Below, one piece after another: positions 1-8,228 of a stretch of 64,000 nt of DNA. The notes beneath the pieces were generated by a model. The model searched no databases. It was not told where the DNA came from and saw nothing but the letters and a program-made list of their open reading frames with translations. Within the stretch, counting starts at the first letter, position 1. Every line of letters starts with the position of its first letter. The position numbers and the translations under genes are program-made. Origin of the DNA: Kocuria marina (GTDB taxonomy: Bacteria; Actinomycetota; Actinomycetes; Actinomycetales; Micrococcaceae); contig BMZV01000002.1 in the NCBI GenBank assembly GCA_014652975.1, positions 124,001-188,000 of the forward strand. The letters run 5' to 3'.

Positions 1-881
1 TCGTGCTCAGCGACGAGGCGCGCAACGACGTCGCCATGCCACCGGAGGCGCAGGTGCGGGAGACCTTCTCGTACCTGCAGGTCATGCGGGACTTCGCACG
101 CCGCCCGGACATCGACGTGGTGCACAACAATTCGCTGCACTTCCTGCCCATCGTGATGTCCCCGGCCATCCCACAACCTCTGTTGACCACCCTTCACACC
201 CCGGCCACCCCGTGGCTCGAACCCGCGCTGCGTCTCACGCCCACGGCACCCACGGTGGCCGTGAGCGATTCGGTGGCCCAGATGTGGAGCAAGGTCACGC
301 CCGCCCGCGTGATCCGCAACGGCGTGGACCCGCACGAGTGGCGGCCGGGACCCGGCGGGGATGCCCTCGTGTGGTCCGGGCGCGTGGTCCCGGAGAAGGC
401 CCCGCACATCGCGGCGCTGATCGCGAGCAAGGCCGGGTGGAAACTGCGGATCGCCGGGCCCATCGCGGATCGGCACTACTTCGAGGCGCGGCTGAAGCCG
501 TTGCTCAACGAGGACATCACCTACGTGGGTCACCTGGACACGCAGCAGCTGCGCACCCTGGTGGGCAATAGCGCCGCGAGCCTCGTGACGCCCGCATGGG
601 AGGAGCCCTACGGCCTCGTGGCCGCGGAGGCCATGGCGTGCGGCACGCCCGTGCTCGCGGTGGCCCGCGGCGGCCTGAGCGAGATCGTGCGCGATCCCGG
701 TGGGCACACGTCCCAGCCCGGGGCGAGCGAGGTGGAGACGGTGGCGTCCGCGGTCGCGGAGCTGCCCCGCGTGGTGGCCCTGGACCGCACCAGGGTGCGC
801 CACTACGCGCTCGAGCACTGTTCCCTCAACGTCACCGTGGACGCCTACGCCGCGCTCTACCGGGAACTGGTGAGCGCGTGA
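1..881 (+). CDS. Glycosyltransferase family 4 protein (5' end cut by window edge)
   Basis: This is the C-terminal part of a GT-B fold glycosyltransferase that would transfer a sugar from a nucleotide-sugar donor. The frame is open from the window edge, so the GTG at base 3 is unlikely to be the true start, and at least 292 residues are visible. Counting from that GTG, RNGVDP (105-110) and WSGRVVPEK (124-132) mark the domain junction and donor-side loop. The family EX7E motif lies in WEEPYGLVAAEAM (199-211). The stop codon overlaps the next gene's GTG start (GTGA), which suggests translational coupling in a three-gene glycosyltransferase operon. The acceptor is unknown. The family call is firm; the substrate cannot be read. 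Confidence 0.88.
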   Translation, partial: VLSDEARNDVAMPPEAQVRETFSYLQVMRDFARRPDIDVVHNNSLHFLPIVMSPAIPQPLLTTLHTPATPWLEPALRLTPTAPTVAVSDSVAQMWSKVTPARVIRNGVDPHEWRPGPGGDALVWSGRVVPEKAPHIAALIASKAGWKLRIAGPIADRHYFEARLKPLLNEDITYVGHLDTQQLRTLVGNSAASLVTPAWEEPYGLVAAEAMACGTPVLAVARGGLSEIVRDPGGHTSQPGASEVETVASAVAELPRVVALDRTRVRHYALEHCSLNVTVDAYAALYRELVSA

Positions 882-1954
882 TTGGGTACTACATCCACCA
901 CCAGGGCCTGGGCCACCGCAACCGGGCCACCCAGATCGCCCGGGAACTCACGGTGCCCGTGACGGGGTTCAGTTCCCTGGAGCGCCCGGAGGCGTGGCCC
1001 GGCGAGTGGGTCCAGCTGCCCCCCGATGTCGCCCAGGACCCCGTGGACCCCACCGCCAACGACGTGCTGCACTGGGCGCCTCTCGAGCATCCCGGGTACC
1101 GGGAACGCATGGGTCTCATGGCGCAGCGCCTGCGCTCGGATGTGGAACTCATGGTCACGGACACCTCCGCGGAGGTCACCCTGCTCGCGCGTCTGCTGGG
1201 TGTGCCCACCGTGGTCATGGCCATGCGGGGGGATCGCACCGACCGCACCCACCGTGCGGCGTACGACGCCGCGACCGCTCTGATCGCGCCGTGGTCCCGG
1301 GAGACCGCGGAGACCTATTGGCCCGAGGAATGGACCCGTAAGACCACGTTCACGGGGGCCATCTCCCGCTTCGACGTCCCCGTGCGGGTGCCGGGCTCCT
1401 CCGCCGAGCACGTTCCCGGCGCGTACTCTTCCGGCGAACCAGCTCCCGGTGAGCGCACCGCGACGCGAGGTGCGAGCGGGAGTGGCGCGAGCGACGTCGG
1501 CGGCCAACGCGTCCTGGTGGTCTGGGGCCGCGGCGGGACCGATGTGGGGGACACCGAGATCGAGGCGGCTCGCGCGGCGACCCCCGGGTGGTCGTGGACC
1601 GTGCGCTCGCCGGAGAACCCCTCCCCGGACCTGTGGCGCGAACTGCACGAGGCGGACGTCGTCGTCTCCCACGGGGGCAACAACGCCGTGGCGGAGCTGT
1701 CCGCGGCGCACTCGCGCGCCGTCGTCGTCGCCCAGCCGCGACCGCACGACGAGCAAGCCGCCACGGCCGCCGCGCTCGAGCGCGCGGGAATCTGCGTGGG
1801 CCTGCAGCACTGGCCCGCCGCCGCCGCGTGGCCCCGGTTGCTCGCACGTGCCCGGCAACTCGGCGGCTCCCGCTGGGACGCGTGGCGCCATGGCGACGGC
1901 GCATACCGTGCGGCGCGCGCGCTCGAGGACCTGCTGCACGGGGTCACGTCGTGA
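878..1954 (+). CDS. Glycosyltransferase (GT-B, GT28/MurG-like)
   Basis: The product is a 358-residue protein with the look of a GT28/MurG-type glycosyltransferase. An N-terminal Gly/His loop (IHHQGLGHRNRA, residues 5-16) is the usual acceptor-side loop, and the C-terminal VVSHGGNNAVAEL resembles the donor-binding segment of MGT/MurG enzymes. Between the two halves, at about residues 165-210, is a low-complexity Gly/Ser/Pro/Ala-rich linker that is probably disordered. The GTG start is chosen because it overlaps the upstream stop (GTGA), and the protein aligns from the IGYYIHHQGLGH segment. Its own stop overlaps the next GTG the same way. Family placement is by motif; the substrate is unknown. 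Confidence 0.8.
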   Translation: MIGYYIHHQGLGHRNRATQIARELTVPVTGFSSLERPEAWPGEWVQLPPDVAQDPVDPTANDVLHWAPLEHPGYRERMGLMAQRLRSDVELMVTDTSAEVTLLARLLGVPTVVMAMRGDRTDRTHRAAYDAATALIAPWSRETAETYWPEEWTRKTTFTGAISRFDVPVRVPGSSAEHVPGAYSSGEPAPGERTATRGASGSGASDVGGQRVLVVWGRGGTDVGDTEIEAARAATPGWSWTVRSPENPSPDLWRELHEADVVVSHGGNNAVAELSAAHSRAVVVAQPRPHDEQAATAAALERAGICVGLQHWPAAAAWPRLLARARQLGGSRWDAWRHGDGAYRAARALEDLLHGVTS

Positions 1955-2799
1955 CGGCCGCTGCCCTGATCACGATCGTGAGCGGACGGCACACCCACCT
2001 GCGGCGGCAACGGGACTGGGTGGCCGCGCAGAGCGAACCCCCGATCACCCATGTGGTCGTGAGCATGGGCGATCCCGGGATCCGCGGAGTGCTCGAGCAA
2101 CGGCCGGAACTGCCCACCGACCTCGTGGAACTGCCGCCGGCCGCCGAACTGCCATTGGCCGCCGCGCGCAATGCCGGCGTGGCACGCGCGGAGCAGCTGG
2201 GCGCGGACACCGTGGTGCTACTGGACGTGGACTGCCTTCCCCACCGTGACCTGATGGCCGATTACACGCGCGCCCTCGAGCGGCTCGCAGACCAGCGCGC
2301 CGTGGTGAGCGGGCGCGTGCAGTACCTCCCGGAGGGAATGACCGAGGCCGATTACACGCCCGAGGGCGTCGCCCGCGCGGGACGGGATCACGCCGCCCGC
2401 GTGCTGCCGGAGCCCGGGGAACTGGTCGAGGGCGACCCCCGGATGCTGTGGTCGCTGACGATGGCGACCACGGTACGGACGTGGCATGCGGCGGCCGGAT
2501 TCGACGAGCGCTACGTGGGCTACGGGGGCGAGGACACGGATTTCGGTCAGCGCCTGGCCGCGAGCGGGGGGAGCCTGTGGTGGCTCGGCGGAGCCGCCGC
2601 GTACCACCAGTACCACCCGACCCAGTCACCGCCCGTCCAGCACGCCGCGGCGATCGCCCGCAACGCCAACCTCTTCCGCCGTACGTGGGGGTTCGACCCC
2701 ATGGAGGGGTGGCTGCGGGAACTCGGCAACTTGGGGGTCTTGACACGCGCAGGGGAGGACTGGCACGTCTTCGAACAGGGTTCGACCGATGATGCGTGA
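1951..2799 (+). CDS. Glycosyltransferase family 2 with galactosyltransferase-type C-terminal half
   Basis: This 282-residue GT-A enzyme has its metal-binding acidic motif in LLDVDCLP (90-97). A motif typical of the N-acetyl-galactosaminyl/galactosyltransferase C-terminal domain, GYGGEDTDFGQRL (190-202), supplies acidic residues for the acceptor site. A late His-rich stretch (YHQYHPTQ, about 218-225) could contribute a metal ligand. Translation starts at a GTG inside the upstream stop (GTGA). It is the last gene of the glycosyltransferase trio, and its final codons reach into a palindrome before the response-regulator gene. Cell-envelope or exopolysaccharide glycosylation is a reasonable guess but is not shown by the sequence. 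Confidence 0.85.
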   Translation: MTAAALITIVSGRHTHLRRQRDWVAAQSEPPITHVVVSMGDPGIRGVLEQRPELPTDLVELPPAAELPLAAARNAGVARAEQLGADTVVLLDVDCLPHRDLMADYTRALERLADQRAVVSGRVQYLPEGMTEADYTPEGVARAGRDHAARVLPEPGELVEGDPRMLWSLTMATTVRTWHAAAGFDERYVGYGGEDTDFGQRLAASGGSLWWLGGAAAYHQYHPTQSPPVQHAAAIARNANLFRRTWGFDPMEGWLRELGNLGVLTRAGEDWHVFEQGSTDDA

Positions 2800-2815
2800 G
2801 CATACGATTATGCTC
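2798..2815. promoter_or_regulatory. Perfect palindrome overlapping a leaderless-type -10 before the response regulator
   Basis: GAGCATA-CGAT-TATGCTC is a perfect 7-bp inverted repeat. Its right arm contains TATGCT (2809-2814), a TANNNT -10 element placed so that transcription would start at or next to the GTG at 2821. There is no Shine-Dalgarno sequence. A second inverted repeat, TCGAAC-AGG-GTTCGA, lies upstream at 2771-2785. Together they look like an operator over a leaderless promoter, possibly for autoregulation by the downstream regulator. Confidence 0.5.
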
Positions 2816-2820
2816 GGGGT

Positions 2821-3474
2821 GTGAGTTCCGAACGCCCTGTCATCACCCTGGCCCTGATCAACGACTATCCCGTGGTCCTCCAGGGTGTGGCGAGTATGCT
2901 GCAGGGTCATCCGCGCCTGCGGGTCGTGGAACTCGATTCCGGGTGTCTGCCGCACACGGACGCGGACGTGGTGCTCTATGACGCGTTCGCCGCGAAGGAC
3001 CGTGGCACCCATGACGTGATGCGCCTACTGGATGACCCCCACTGCCTCAAGGTCGTGATGTACACGTGGCACGTGCGCGCCGAGCACGTTGACGAAGCAC
3101 TCGATCTGGGCATACACGGTTATCTCTCCAAGGAGCTCACCGCGGACGAACTCGCGGACGCCCTCGTGCGCGTGCACGAGGGGGAGCGCGTGGTGGCCCC
3201 CGAACCAGTGCGGGAGGACATCACCTTGCCGGACTGGCCCGGCCGGCCCGAGGGGCTCTCCGCGCGTGAGGCGGAGGTGATCGCGCTGATCACCCAGGGG
3301 TTCACCAATGACGAAATCGCCCGGCACTGCTACCTCAGCATCAACTCCGTGAAGTCCTACATCCGTTCCGCCTACCGCAAGATGGGCGTGGAGCGACGCA
3401 GTCAGGCCGTGTTGTGGGGTGTCCAGCACGGGATGGATCCCACGGGTCAGCAGCAGCGCACGACCGCGGTCTAA
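2821..3474 (+). CDS. Orphan LuxR/NarL-type response regulator
   Basis: This 217-residue response regulator has an N-terminal receiver domain (about 8-120) and a C-terminal LuxR/NarL helix-turn-helix (about 144-204). The likely phosphoacceptor is Asp54 in VVLYD and the conserved Lys is Lys104 in GYLSK. The usual acidic pair near the N-terminus reads ND (14-15) rather than DD, so phosphorylation chemistry may be weakened. The DNA-binding domain carries the family signature LSAREAEV...ITQGFTNDEIA...INSVKSYI. No histidine kinase is adjacent, so the partner is unknown. The GTG start has no ribosome binding site and lies six bases after a -10 hexamer, which fits leaderless expression. It may regulate the glycosyltransferase trio just upstream, but that is inference. 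Confidence 0.9.
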   Translation: MSSERPVITLALINDYPVVLQGVASMLQGHPRLRVVELDSGCLPHTDADVVLYDAFAAKDRGTHDVMRLLDDPHCLKVVMYTWHVRAEHVDEALDLGIHGYLSKELTADELADALVRVHEGERVVAPEPVREDITLPDWPGRPEGLSAREAEVIALITQGFTNDEIARHCYLSINSVKSYIRSAYRKMGVERRSQAVLWGVQHGMDPTGQQQRTTAV

Positions 3475-3558
3475 CCCGCAGAGTCATCCGGGACCGACCA
3501 GCGGTTTCATCCTCCCGGGTGGGCGACAGCCCGGGGTACGGCGGGGCACAATGGACAC

Positions 3559-4467
3559 ATGACCGAAGACAAGTACGCAGCAGCCAGGAAAGCACGGGAA
3601 CTCGCCGGTGAAGAGGGCGGTTTCCCCGAGCAGGAACAGACCCCGCCCGGCCTGTCCACGGACATGCAGCCCTTCCCGGACCACGGCGAGGAGAACTGGG
3701 TGGGCCGCGGTCGCCTCGAGGGTCTCAAGGCCCTCGTGACCGGTGGCGACTCCGGCATCGGCCGCGCGGTGGCTATCGCGTTCGCCCGTGAGGGCGCGGA
3801 CGTGGCCATCAATTACCTCTCGGACGAGGAATCGGACGCGCAGGACACCAAGCAGTGGATCGAGAAGGCCGGTCGCAAGGCCGTCCTGCTGCCCGCGGAC
3901 CTGCGCGAGGAAGCCACCGCCCGTCAGGTCGTGGACGATGCCGCCGAGCAGCTCGGCGGCCTGGACATCCTCGTTAATAACGCGGGCTTCCAATGGGCCC
4001 GCCGTGACGGCGGTCTGCAGGGTCTGAAGACCGAGGAGATGGACCGCGTCTTCAAGACCAACCTGTACGCCCTGTTTTGGGTCTCCCAGCAGGCGCTGCA
4101 GTACCTGAAGAGTGGTTCCTCGATCATCAACGTGAGCTCCATCCAGGCCTACGACCCGTCCGAGAACTTGATCGACTACGCCTCCACCAAGGCCGCGATC
4201 AACAACTTCACGGTCAACCTGGCCAGCGAGCTGGGGAAGAAGGGGATCCGCGTCAACGCCGTGGCCCCCGGACCCATCTGGACCCCGCTGCAGCCCGCGA
4301 CCAAGGCCGGCGAGAGCATGCCTCAGTTCGGGTCGGACACCCCGCTCGGCCGCGCGGGACAGCCTTCCGAGATGGCCGGGGCGTTCGTGTTCCTGGCCAG
4401 CCCGGCGGAGGCGTCCTACGTCTCCGGCACCGTGATCGGTGTGACCGGCGGCAAGCCCGTCTTCTAG
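3559..4467 (+). CDS. SDR family oxidoreductase (YhdF/GSP39-like)
   Basis: This is a 302-residue short-chain dehydrogenase/reductase. An N-terminal extension of about 50 residues, ending in NWVGRGRLEG, is characteristic of the YhdF/general-stress-protein-39 group. The Rossmann motif is TGGDSGIG (61-68), NNAG is at 140-143, and the catalytic Ser-Tyr-Lys set falls at Ser193/194, Tyr207 and Lys211 (DYASTK). It should use NAD(P)H to reduce a small carbonyl or oxidise an alcohol; the substrate is unknown. Before the ATG is CACAAT then six bases, with no good Shine-Dalgarno, consistent with a leaderless start. A weak stem-loop at 4513-4541 follows the gene. Confidence 0.92.
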   Translation: MTEDKYAAARKARELAGEEGGFPEQEQTPPGLSTDMQPFPDHGEENWVGRGRLEGLKALVTGGDSGIGRAVAIAFAREGADVAINYLSDEESDAQDTKQWIEKAGRKAVLLPADLREEATARQVVDDAAEQLGGLDILVNNAGFQWARRDGGLQGLKTEEMDRVFKTNLYALFWVSQQALQYLKSGSSIINVSSIQAYDPSENLIDYASTKAAINNFTVNLASELGKKGIRVNAVAPGPIWTPLQPATKAGESMPQFGSDTPLGRAGQPSEMAGAFVFLASPAEASYVSGTVIGVTGGKPVF

Positions 4468-4512
4468 GCCACCTTCGAGAGCCACGACAGACAAGTGCAC
4501 ATGACACCACCG

Positions 4513-4541
4513 TGGGCGGGACGCGATACGCGGCCCGCCCA
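4513..4541 (+). terminator. Weak stem-loop after the SDR gene
   Basis: TGGGCGGG (4513-4520) and CCCGCCCA (4534-4541) form an 8-bp stem with a 13-base loop. It sits between the SDR stop and the permease start. No T-run follows, so termination is possible but not certain. Confidence 0.35.
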
Positions 4542-4582
4542 TTGGTGTGTCACGGGCACGTGATGTGAAACCCGGGAGCCTC

Positions 4583-5830
4583 GTGACGAATCCTTCCGCC
4601 ATGCACCGCAGACTTGGCCTGACGGACGCCGTGACCATCGGGCTCGGTTCCATGATCGGCGCCGGCATTTTCGTGGTGTTCGCTCCCGCTGCGGCCTCCG
4701 CGGGCGCCTGGTTGCCGCTGGCCCTCGTGCTGGCCGCGGTCGTCGCACTGTGCAACGCACTGTCCTCGGCCCAGCTGGCCGCCCAGTACCCCGTGGCCGG
4801 CGGTAGTTACGTCTACGGTCGCGAGCGCCTCGGCCCCTGGCCGGGGTTCCTCGCCGGGTGGTGTTTCCTCACCGGTAAGACCGCGAGCTGCGCGGCCATG
4901 GCCATGACGTTCGCCGCCTACGTGGTCCCCGAGCCCTGGCAACGGCCCGTCGCTGCTCTCGCGGTGCTCGGTGTGGTCGCGGTCAACTGCTTCGGCGTGA
5001 CGCGCACTGCTTCGGCCACCAAGGTGCTCGTGGGTATCGTGCTCGCGGGCCTGGCCGTGGTCCTCGTGGCCGGGCTCTTCGCCGGGTCCGGCCCCGCCGC
5101 ATCAACCTTCGGTGCGGCACCGCCGGGCGGGGCGTACGGCGTCCTGCAGGCCGGGGGACTCCTGTTCTTCGCTTTCGCCGGGTACGCACGCATCGCCACC
5201 ATGGGGGAGGAAGTGCGCGATCCCGCCCGGATCATCCCCCGGGCCATCGTCATCTCCCTGAGCGCGGTCCTCGTGATCTACGGCGTACTCGCGGTGCTCT
5301 CGCTGCACGTCCTCGGTCCCGAGGCCCTGTCCCGTACGACGACGCCGCTCGCGGACCTCGCCGCGGCCGCCGACTGGCCGTGGACCACGGTTGTAGTCAC
5401 GATTGCGGCCGCTGCCGCCACGCTCGGGGCGCTGCTGGGGCTCACGGCGGGGATCGGTCGGACCGGCCTGGCCATGGCCCGCACGGCGGATCTGCCCGCG
5501 CCCCTCGCCGTGCTCGACGAGCGCCACGGCGTCCCGCGCCGCATCGAAATCGTGGTGGCAGCGGTGGTCGTGATCGCGGTGTTCACCATGGACGTGCGCG
5601 GGGTGGTGGGCTTCTCGTCGTTCGGGGTGCTGCTGTACTACCTCGTGGCCAACCTCAGTGCGCTCACGCAGACCGGGCCGCATCGCCGCTACCCGCGCGC
5701 GGTGTCCGTCCTGGGCACGGTGCTGTGCGTGGTCCTCGTGGTCACGCTCCCGATCGCGTCCGTGGCGGGCGGCGTCCTCGTGCTGGCGCTGGGCATCGTG
5801 TACCGAGGGATTAGGGTGCGACGGCGCTGA
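4583..5830 (+). CDS. APC-superfamily amino acid permease
   Basis: This is an integral membrane transporter of about 415 residues with the hydrophobic periodicity of a 12-helix amino acid/polyamine/organocation permease. The first helix carries the substrate-binding signature IGLGSMIGAGIFV. The second segment has YPVAGGSYVYGRERLG, and FAFAGYARIATMGEEV is the TM6-type unwound segment seen in cationic and neutral amino acid permeases. I prefer the GTG at 4583 because GGGAG lies four to five bases upstream. An in-frame GTG at 4565 and an ATG at 4547 are alternatives. The substrate is probably an amino acid but cannot be read. The gene converges on an oppositely oriented SDR gene across a shared stem-loop. 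Confidence 0.85.
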   Translation: MTNPSAMHRRLGLTDAVTIGLGSMIGAGIFVVFAPAAASAGAWLPLALVLAAVVALCNALSSAQLAAQYPVAGGSYVYGRERLGPWPGFLAGWCFLTGKTASCAAMAMTFAAYVVPEPWQRPVAALAVLGVVAVNCFGVTRTASATKVLVGIVLAGLAVVLVAGLFAGSGPAASTFGAAPPGGAYGVLQAGGLLFFAFAGYARIATMGEEVRDPARIIPRAIVISLSAVLVIYGVLAVLSLHVLGPEALSRTTTPLADLAAAADWPWTTVVVTIAAAAATLGALLGLTAGIGRTGLAMARTADLPAPLAVLDERHGVPRRIEIVVAAVVVIAVFTMDVRGVVGFSSFGVLLYYLVANLSALTQTGPHRRYPRAVSVLGTVLCVVLVVTLPIASVAGGVLVLALGIVYRGIRVRRR

Positions 5831-5922
5831 CCCGGCTGGTGAGGGCGCGTCACGCCATGCTGCACAGCCGTCGCGAACCACGCCGCCGGGCGCTGCCGCT
5901 GCATGCCGCCGCCGCGCGCGCC

Positions 5923-5959
5923 GTCGTCCGGCACGGGGCGCACCGGCGAGCCGGACGAC
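5923..5959. terminator. Bidirectional stem-loop between convergent permease and SDR genes
   Basis: GTCGTCCGGC (5923-5932) and GCCGGACGAC (5950-5959) form a perfect 10-bp stem with a 17-base loop. It lies between two convergent genes, so it can serve as terminator for both. No T-tract is present. Confidence 0.55.
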
Positions 5960-5969
5960 CGCGGTTCGT

Positions 5970-6905
5970 TCAGCGCTCGTTGTTGCGCTGTGCGGCCTTG
6001 CTGCCGAGCGTGCTCAGGGCGTTGACCACGCGGGATCCCAGGCGCTGCTTGGCGGTGGCCCCCACCACGAGATCCGTCTGCTGGGGGGACGCGGACGGGA
6101 GCACCCGGTTCACCACGCCCAACGCGCGAATCGTGAGCCCGGGGGCGATACCCCGGACTCGCTGGGCGACCTTGGGCAACCACCCCAGCAGCACGATCGG
6201 GCGTCCCGCGAGAACGCCGTCCACGATCAAGCGGGCCGCGCGGTCGGCGTTCATGGACAACACCGGCAGGGACGCGGACGGCGCGAACCACGCGTACTCG
6301 TTCTGCGACTCGCCCGTGAAGTAGGCGCGCTCGTGCGATCCCGTGCGCATGAGGCCGGGGTCGATGCTCGTGGCGGTGACGCCGGTCCCCGACAGGGACG
6401 CCGCGAGACCCTCGCTGAACCCCACCGCGCCGAACTTGGCCGTGCAGTACGGCAACAGGTGCGGCACGGAGACCAGTCCGCCCACGGACGCGATCGTGCC
6501 GATCCGGCCGCGGCCACGCTCGCGCATCCCGGGCAACACCGCGAGCGCGGTGTGCACGGGACCCATGGTCATGGTGGTCACGGCGTCCCGAAACTGCTCC
6601 ACCGTGACACCCTCCACCGAGCCCACCTGGATGATCCCGGCGACCGTGATGAGCACGTCCACCGGTCCCAGATCGCGCTCCACGTCCCGCACCAAGGCCT
6701 CGACCTGGTCCGCCTCGGCGACGTCGCACACGTAGTCGTGCACCGTGCCGAACGGGGACAGCATCTCGCGCGCGCGGGCCAGCTCGGCGGCGTCGCGAGC
6801 GCACACGGCGACGTCGAAATCACGCGAGAGAAGTTCCTTGGCCACGAGCAGCCCCAGTCCACGGGAGGCTCCGGCCACGAGGGCAACCTGATGCGATGCG
6901 GTCAT
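5970..6905 (-). CDS. SDR family NAD(P)-dependent oxidoreductase
   Basis: The product is a 311-residue classical short-chain dehydrogenase. It has the nucleotide-binding loop GASRGLG near the N-terminus, an NNAG equivalent reading TVAG, the catalytic Ser in IASVGG, and YCTAK as the Tyr-x3-Lys pair. The C-terminal extension after the active site is longer than in minimal SDRs and is rich in hydrophobic residues (RPIVLLGWLPKVAQRV), as in membrane-associated lipid or retinol-type SDRs. The ATG at 6905 is preferred over upstream codons because the SDR fold begins a few residues later. TAGCGT lies seven bases before it, a leaderless arrangement. It is divergent from the alcohol dehydrogenase gene. 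The substrate is unknown. Confidence 0.88.
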   Translation of the reverse strand: MTASHQVALVAGASRGLGLLVAKELLSRDFDVAVCARDAAELARAREMLSPFGTVHDYVCDVAEADQVEALVRDVERDLGPVDVLITVAGIIQVGSVEGVTVEQFRDAVTTMTMGPVHTALAVLPGMRERGRGRIGTIASVGGLVSVPHLLPYCTAKFGAVGFSEGLAASLSGTGVTATSIDPGLMRTGSHERAYFTGESQNEYAWFAPSASLPVLSMNADRAARLIVDGVLAGRPIVLLGWLPKVAQRVRGIAPGLTIRALGVVNRVLPSASPQQTDLVVGATAKQRLGSRVVNALSTLGSKAAQRNNER

Positions 6906-6912
6906 ACGGGAC

Positions 6913-6918
6913 ACGCTA
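6913..6918 (-). promoter_or_regulatory. Leaderless-type -10 hexamer for the minus-strand SDR gene
   Basis: Reading the minus strand, TAGCGT is followed by seven bases and then the ATG. No Shine-Dalgarno sequence is present between them, so the transcript probably begins at the start codon. Confidence 0.45.
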
Positions 6919-6994
6919 CGCGGTGCGCCGCCCAGGTTCGACCCCCCCCTGCAGGGGTGGTGCCCGGGCGGGGTGATCATGCTTTACTGGGTGA

Positions 6995-8179
6995 ATGCGA
7001 GCGCTCACATGGCAAGGACTTGGCGACGTCCGGGTCGAAAACGTCCCCGATCCCGTTCTGCAGGATCCCACCGACGCCATCGTGCGGGTCACGTCCACCG
7101 CGATCTGCGGTTCGGACCTGCACCTCTACGGCGTGCTGGGCCCGTACCTGCAGAAGGACTACGTGATGGGTCACGAGTTCATGGGCATCGTGGAAGAAGT
7201 GGGACCGGAGGTCAGCAACCTCGCACCCGGTGACCGCGTGGTCGTCCCGTTCGTGATCGCGTGCGGTCACTGCTGGATGTGCGACCGCGGGCTGTACGCC
7301 GCGTGCGAGACCACCCAGGTCCGCGAGATGGGAACGGGCGCCGCGCTGTTCGGTTTCTCCTCCCTCTACGGGTCGGTCCCCGGGGGCCAGGCGGAAATGG
7401 TGCGCGTCCCGCACGCGGACTTCGGCCCCGTGAAACTGCCCAAGGACTTCGACGACGAGCGTTTCCTCTACCTCAGCGACATCCTGCCCACCGCGTGGCA
7501 GGGCGTGAAGTACGCGAACGTGGGGGAGGAGGACACCCTCGCGGTGCTGGGCCTCGGACCCGTGGGCCAGCTCGCGGTGCGTTCGGCCAAGCTGCAGGGC
7601 GTCAAGCGGATCATCGCCGTGGACCGTGTGGACGAGCGCCTCGCCCTGGCCAAGAGCTGGGGGATCGAGACCGTGGACATGCGTGAGGTGGACGAGGTCT
7701 CCGACACGCTCGTCGACATGACGGATGGGCGCGGCCCCGACGGCGTCCTGGATGCCGTGGGCATGGAAGCGCACGGCAACCCCATTGCGGAGAAGATCGT
7801 CGCCGGTGCGGCGCGACTGCCCAAGCCGCTCGGGCGCAAGGCCATCGAGACGGCCGGTATCGACCGGTTGGACGCGTTGCACACCGCGATCCACAGCGTG
7901 CGCCGCGCGGGCACGGTCTCGGTGTCGGGCGTGTACGGCGGAATGGCGGATCCCATGCCCATGATGGAGATGTTCGACAAGGGCATCAGCATGCGCATGG
8001 GCCAGTGCCACGTGCGCCACTGGACCGATGAGCTGCTGGAGATCGCGAGCCGCCCGGACGACGTCCTCGGCCTCGAGTCACTGGCCACCCACCACGTGTC
8101 CTTGGAGGACGCACCGGAGATGTACAAGATCTTCCAGGAGAAGAAGGACGGCTGCATCAAGGTGGTCCTCAAGCCATGA
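6995..8179 (+). CDS. Zinc-dependent alcohol dehydrogenase (formaldehyde-dehydrogenase-like MDR)
   Basis: This 394-residue medium-chain dehydrogenase uses NAD(P) to oxidise an alcohol or aldehyde-derived adduct. Catalytic zinc ligands are Cys38 (ICGSDLH), His60 and Glu61 (GHEFMG). The structural zinc lobe is Cys90, Cys93, Cys96 and Cys104. The Rossmann loop reads GLGPVG at about residue 187. The insertion ARLPKPLGRKAIETAGIDRLDAL and the overall length resemble glutathione-independent formaldehyde dehydrogenase-like proteins rather than short alcohol dehydrogenases. The ATG follows TTTACT by six bases without a Shine-Dalgarno, so it may be leaderless. It stands alone, divergent from an SDR gene. 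Class is firm; substrate is inferred. Confidence 0.9.
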   Translation: MRALTWQGLGDVRVENVPDPVLQDPTDAIVRVTSTAICGSDLHLYGVLGPYLQKDYVMGHEFMGIVEEVGPEVSNLAPGDRVVVPFVIACGHCWMCDRGLYAACETTQVREMGTGAALFGFSSLYGSVPGGQAEMVRVPHADFGPVKLPKDFDDERFLYLSDILPTAWQGVKYANVGEEDTLAVLGLGPVGQLAVRSAKLQGVKRIIAVDRVDERLALAKSWGIETVDMREVDEVSDTLVDMTDGRGPDGVLDAVGMEAHGNPIAEKIVAGAARLPKPLGRKAIETAGIDRLDALHTAIHSVRRAGTVSVSGVYGGMADPMPMMEMFDKGISMRMGQCHVRHWTDELLEIASRPDDVLGLESLATHHVSLEDAPEMYKIFQEKKDGCIKVVLKP

Positions 8180-8228
8180 CCCTGTGCACACCACGACCAT
8201 GCTGATTGGATAGAGGAGCCTGTCGCCC

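Noticed and set aside
2771-2785. TCGAAC-N3-GTTCGA, considered as a LexA SOS box
   Set aside because: The actinobacterial LexA site has a four-base spacer, and this one has three; the next gene is not a repair gene.
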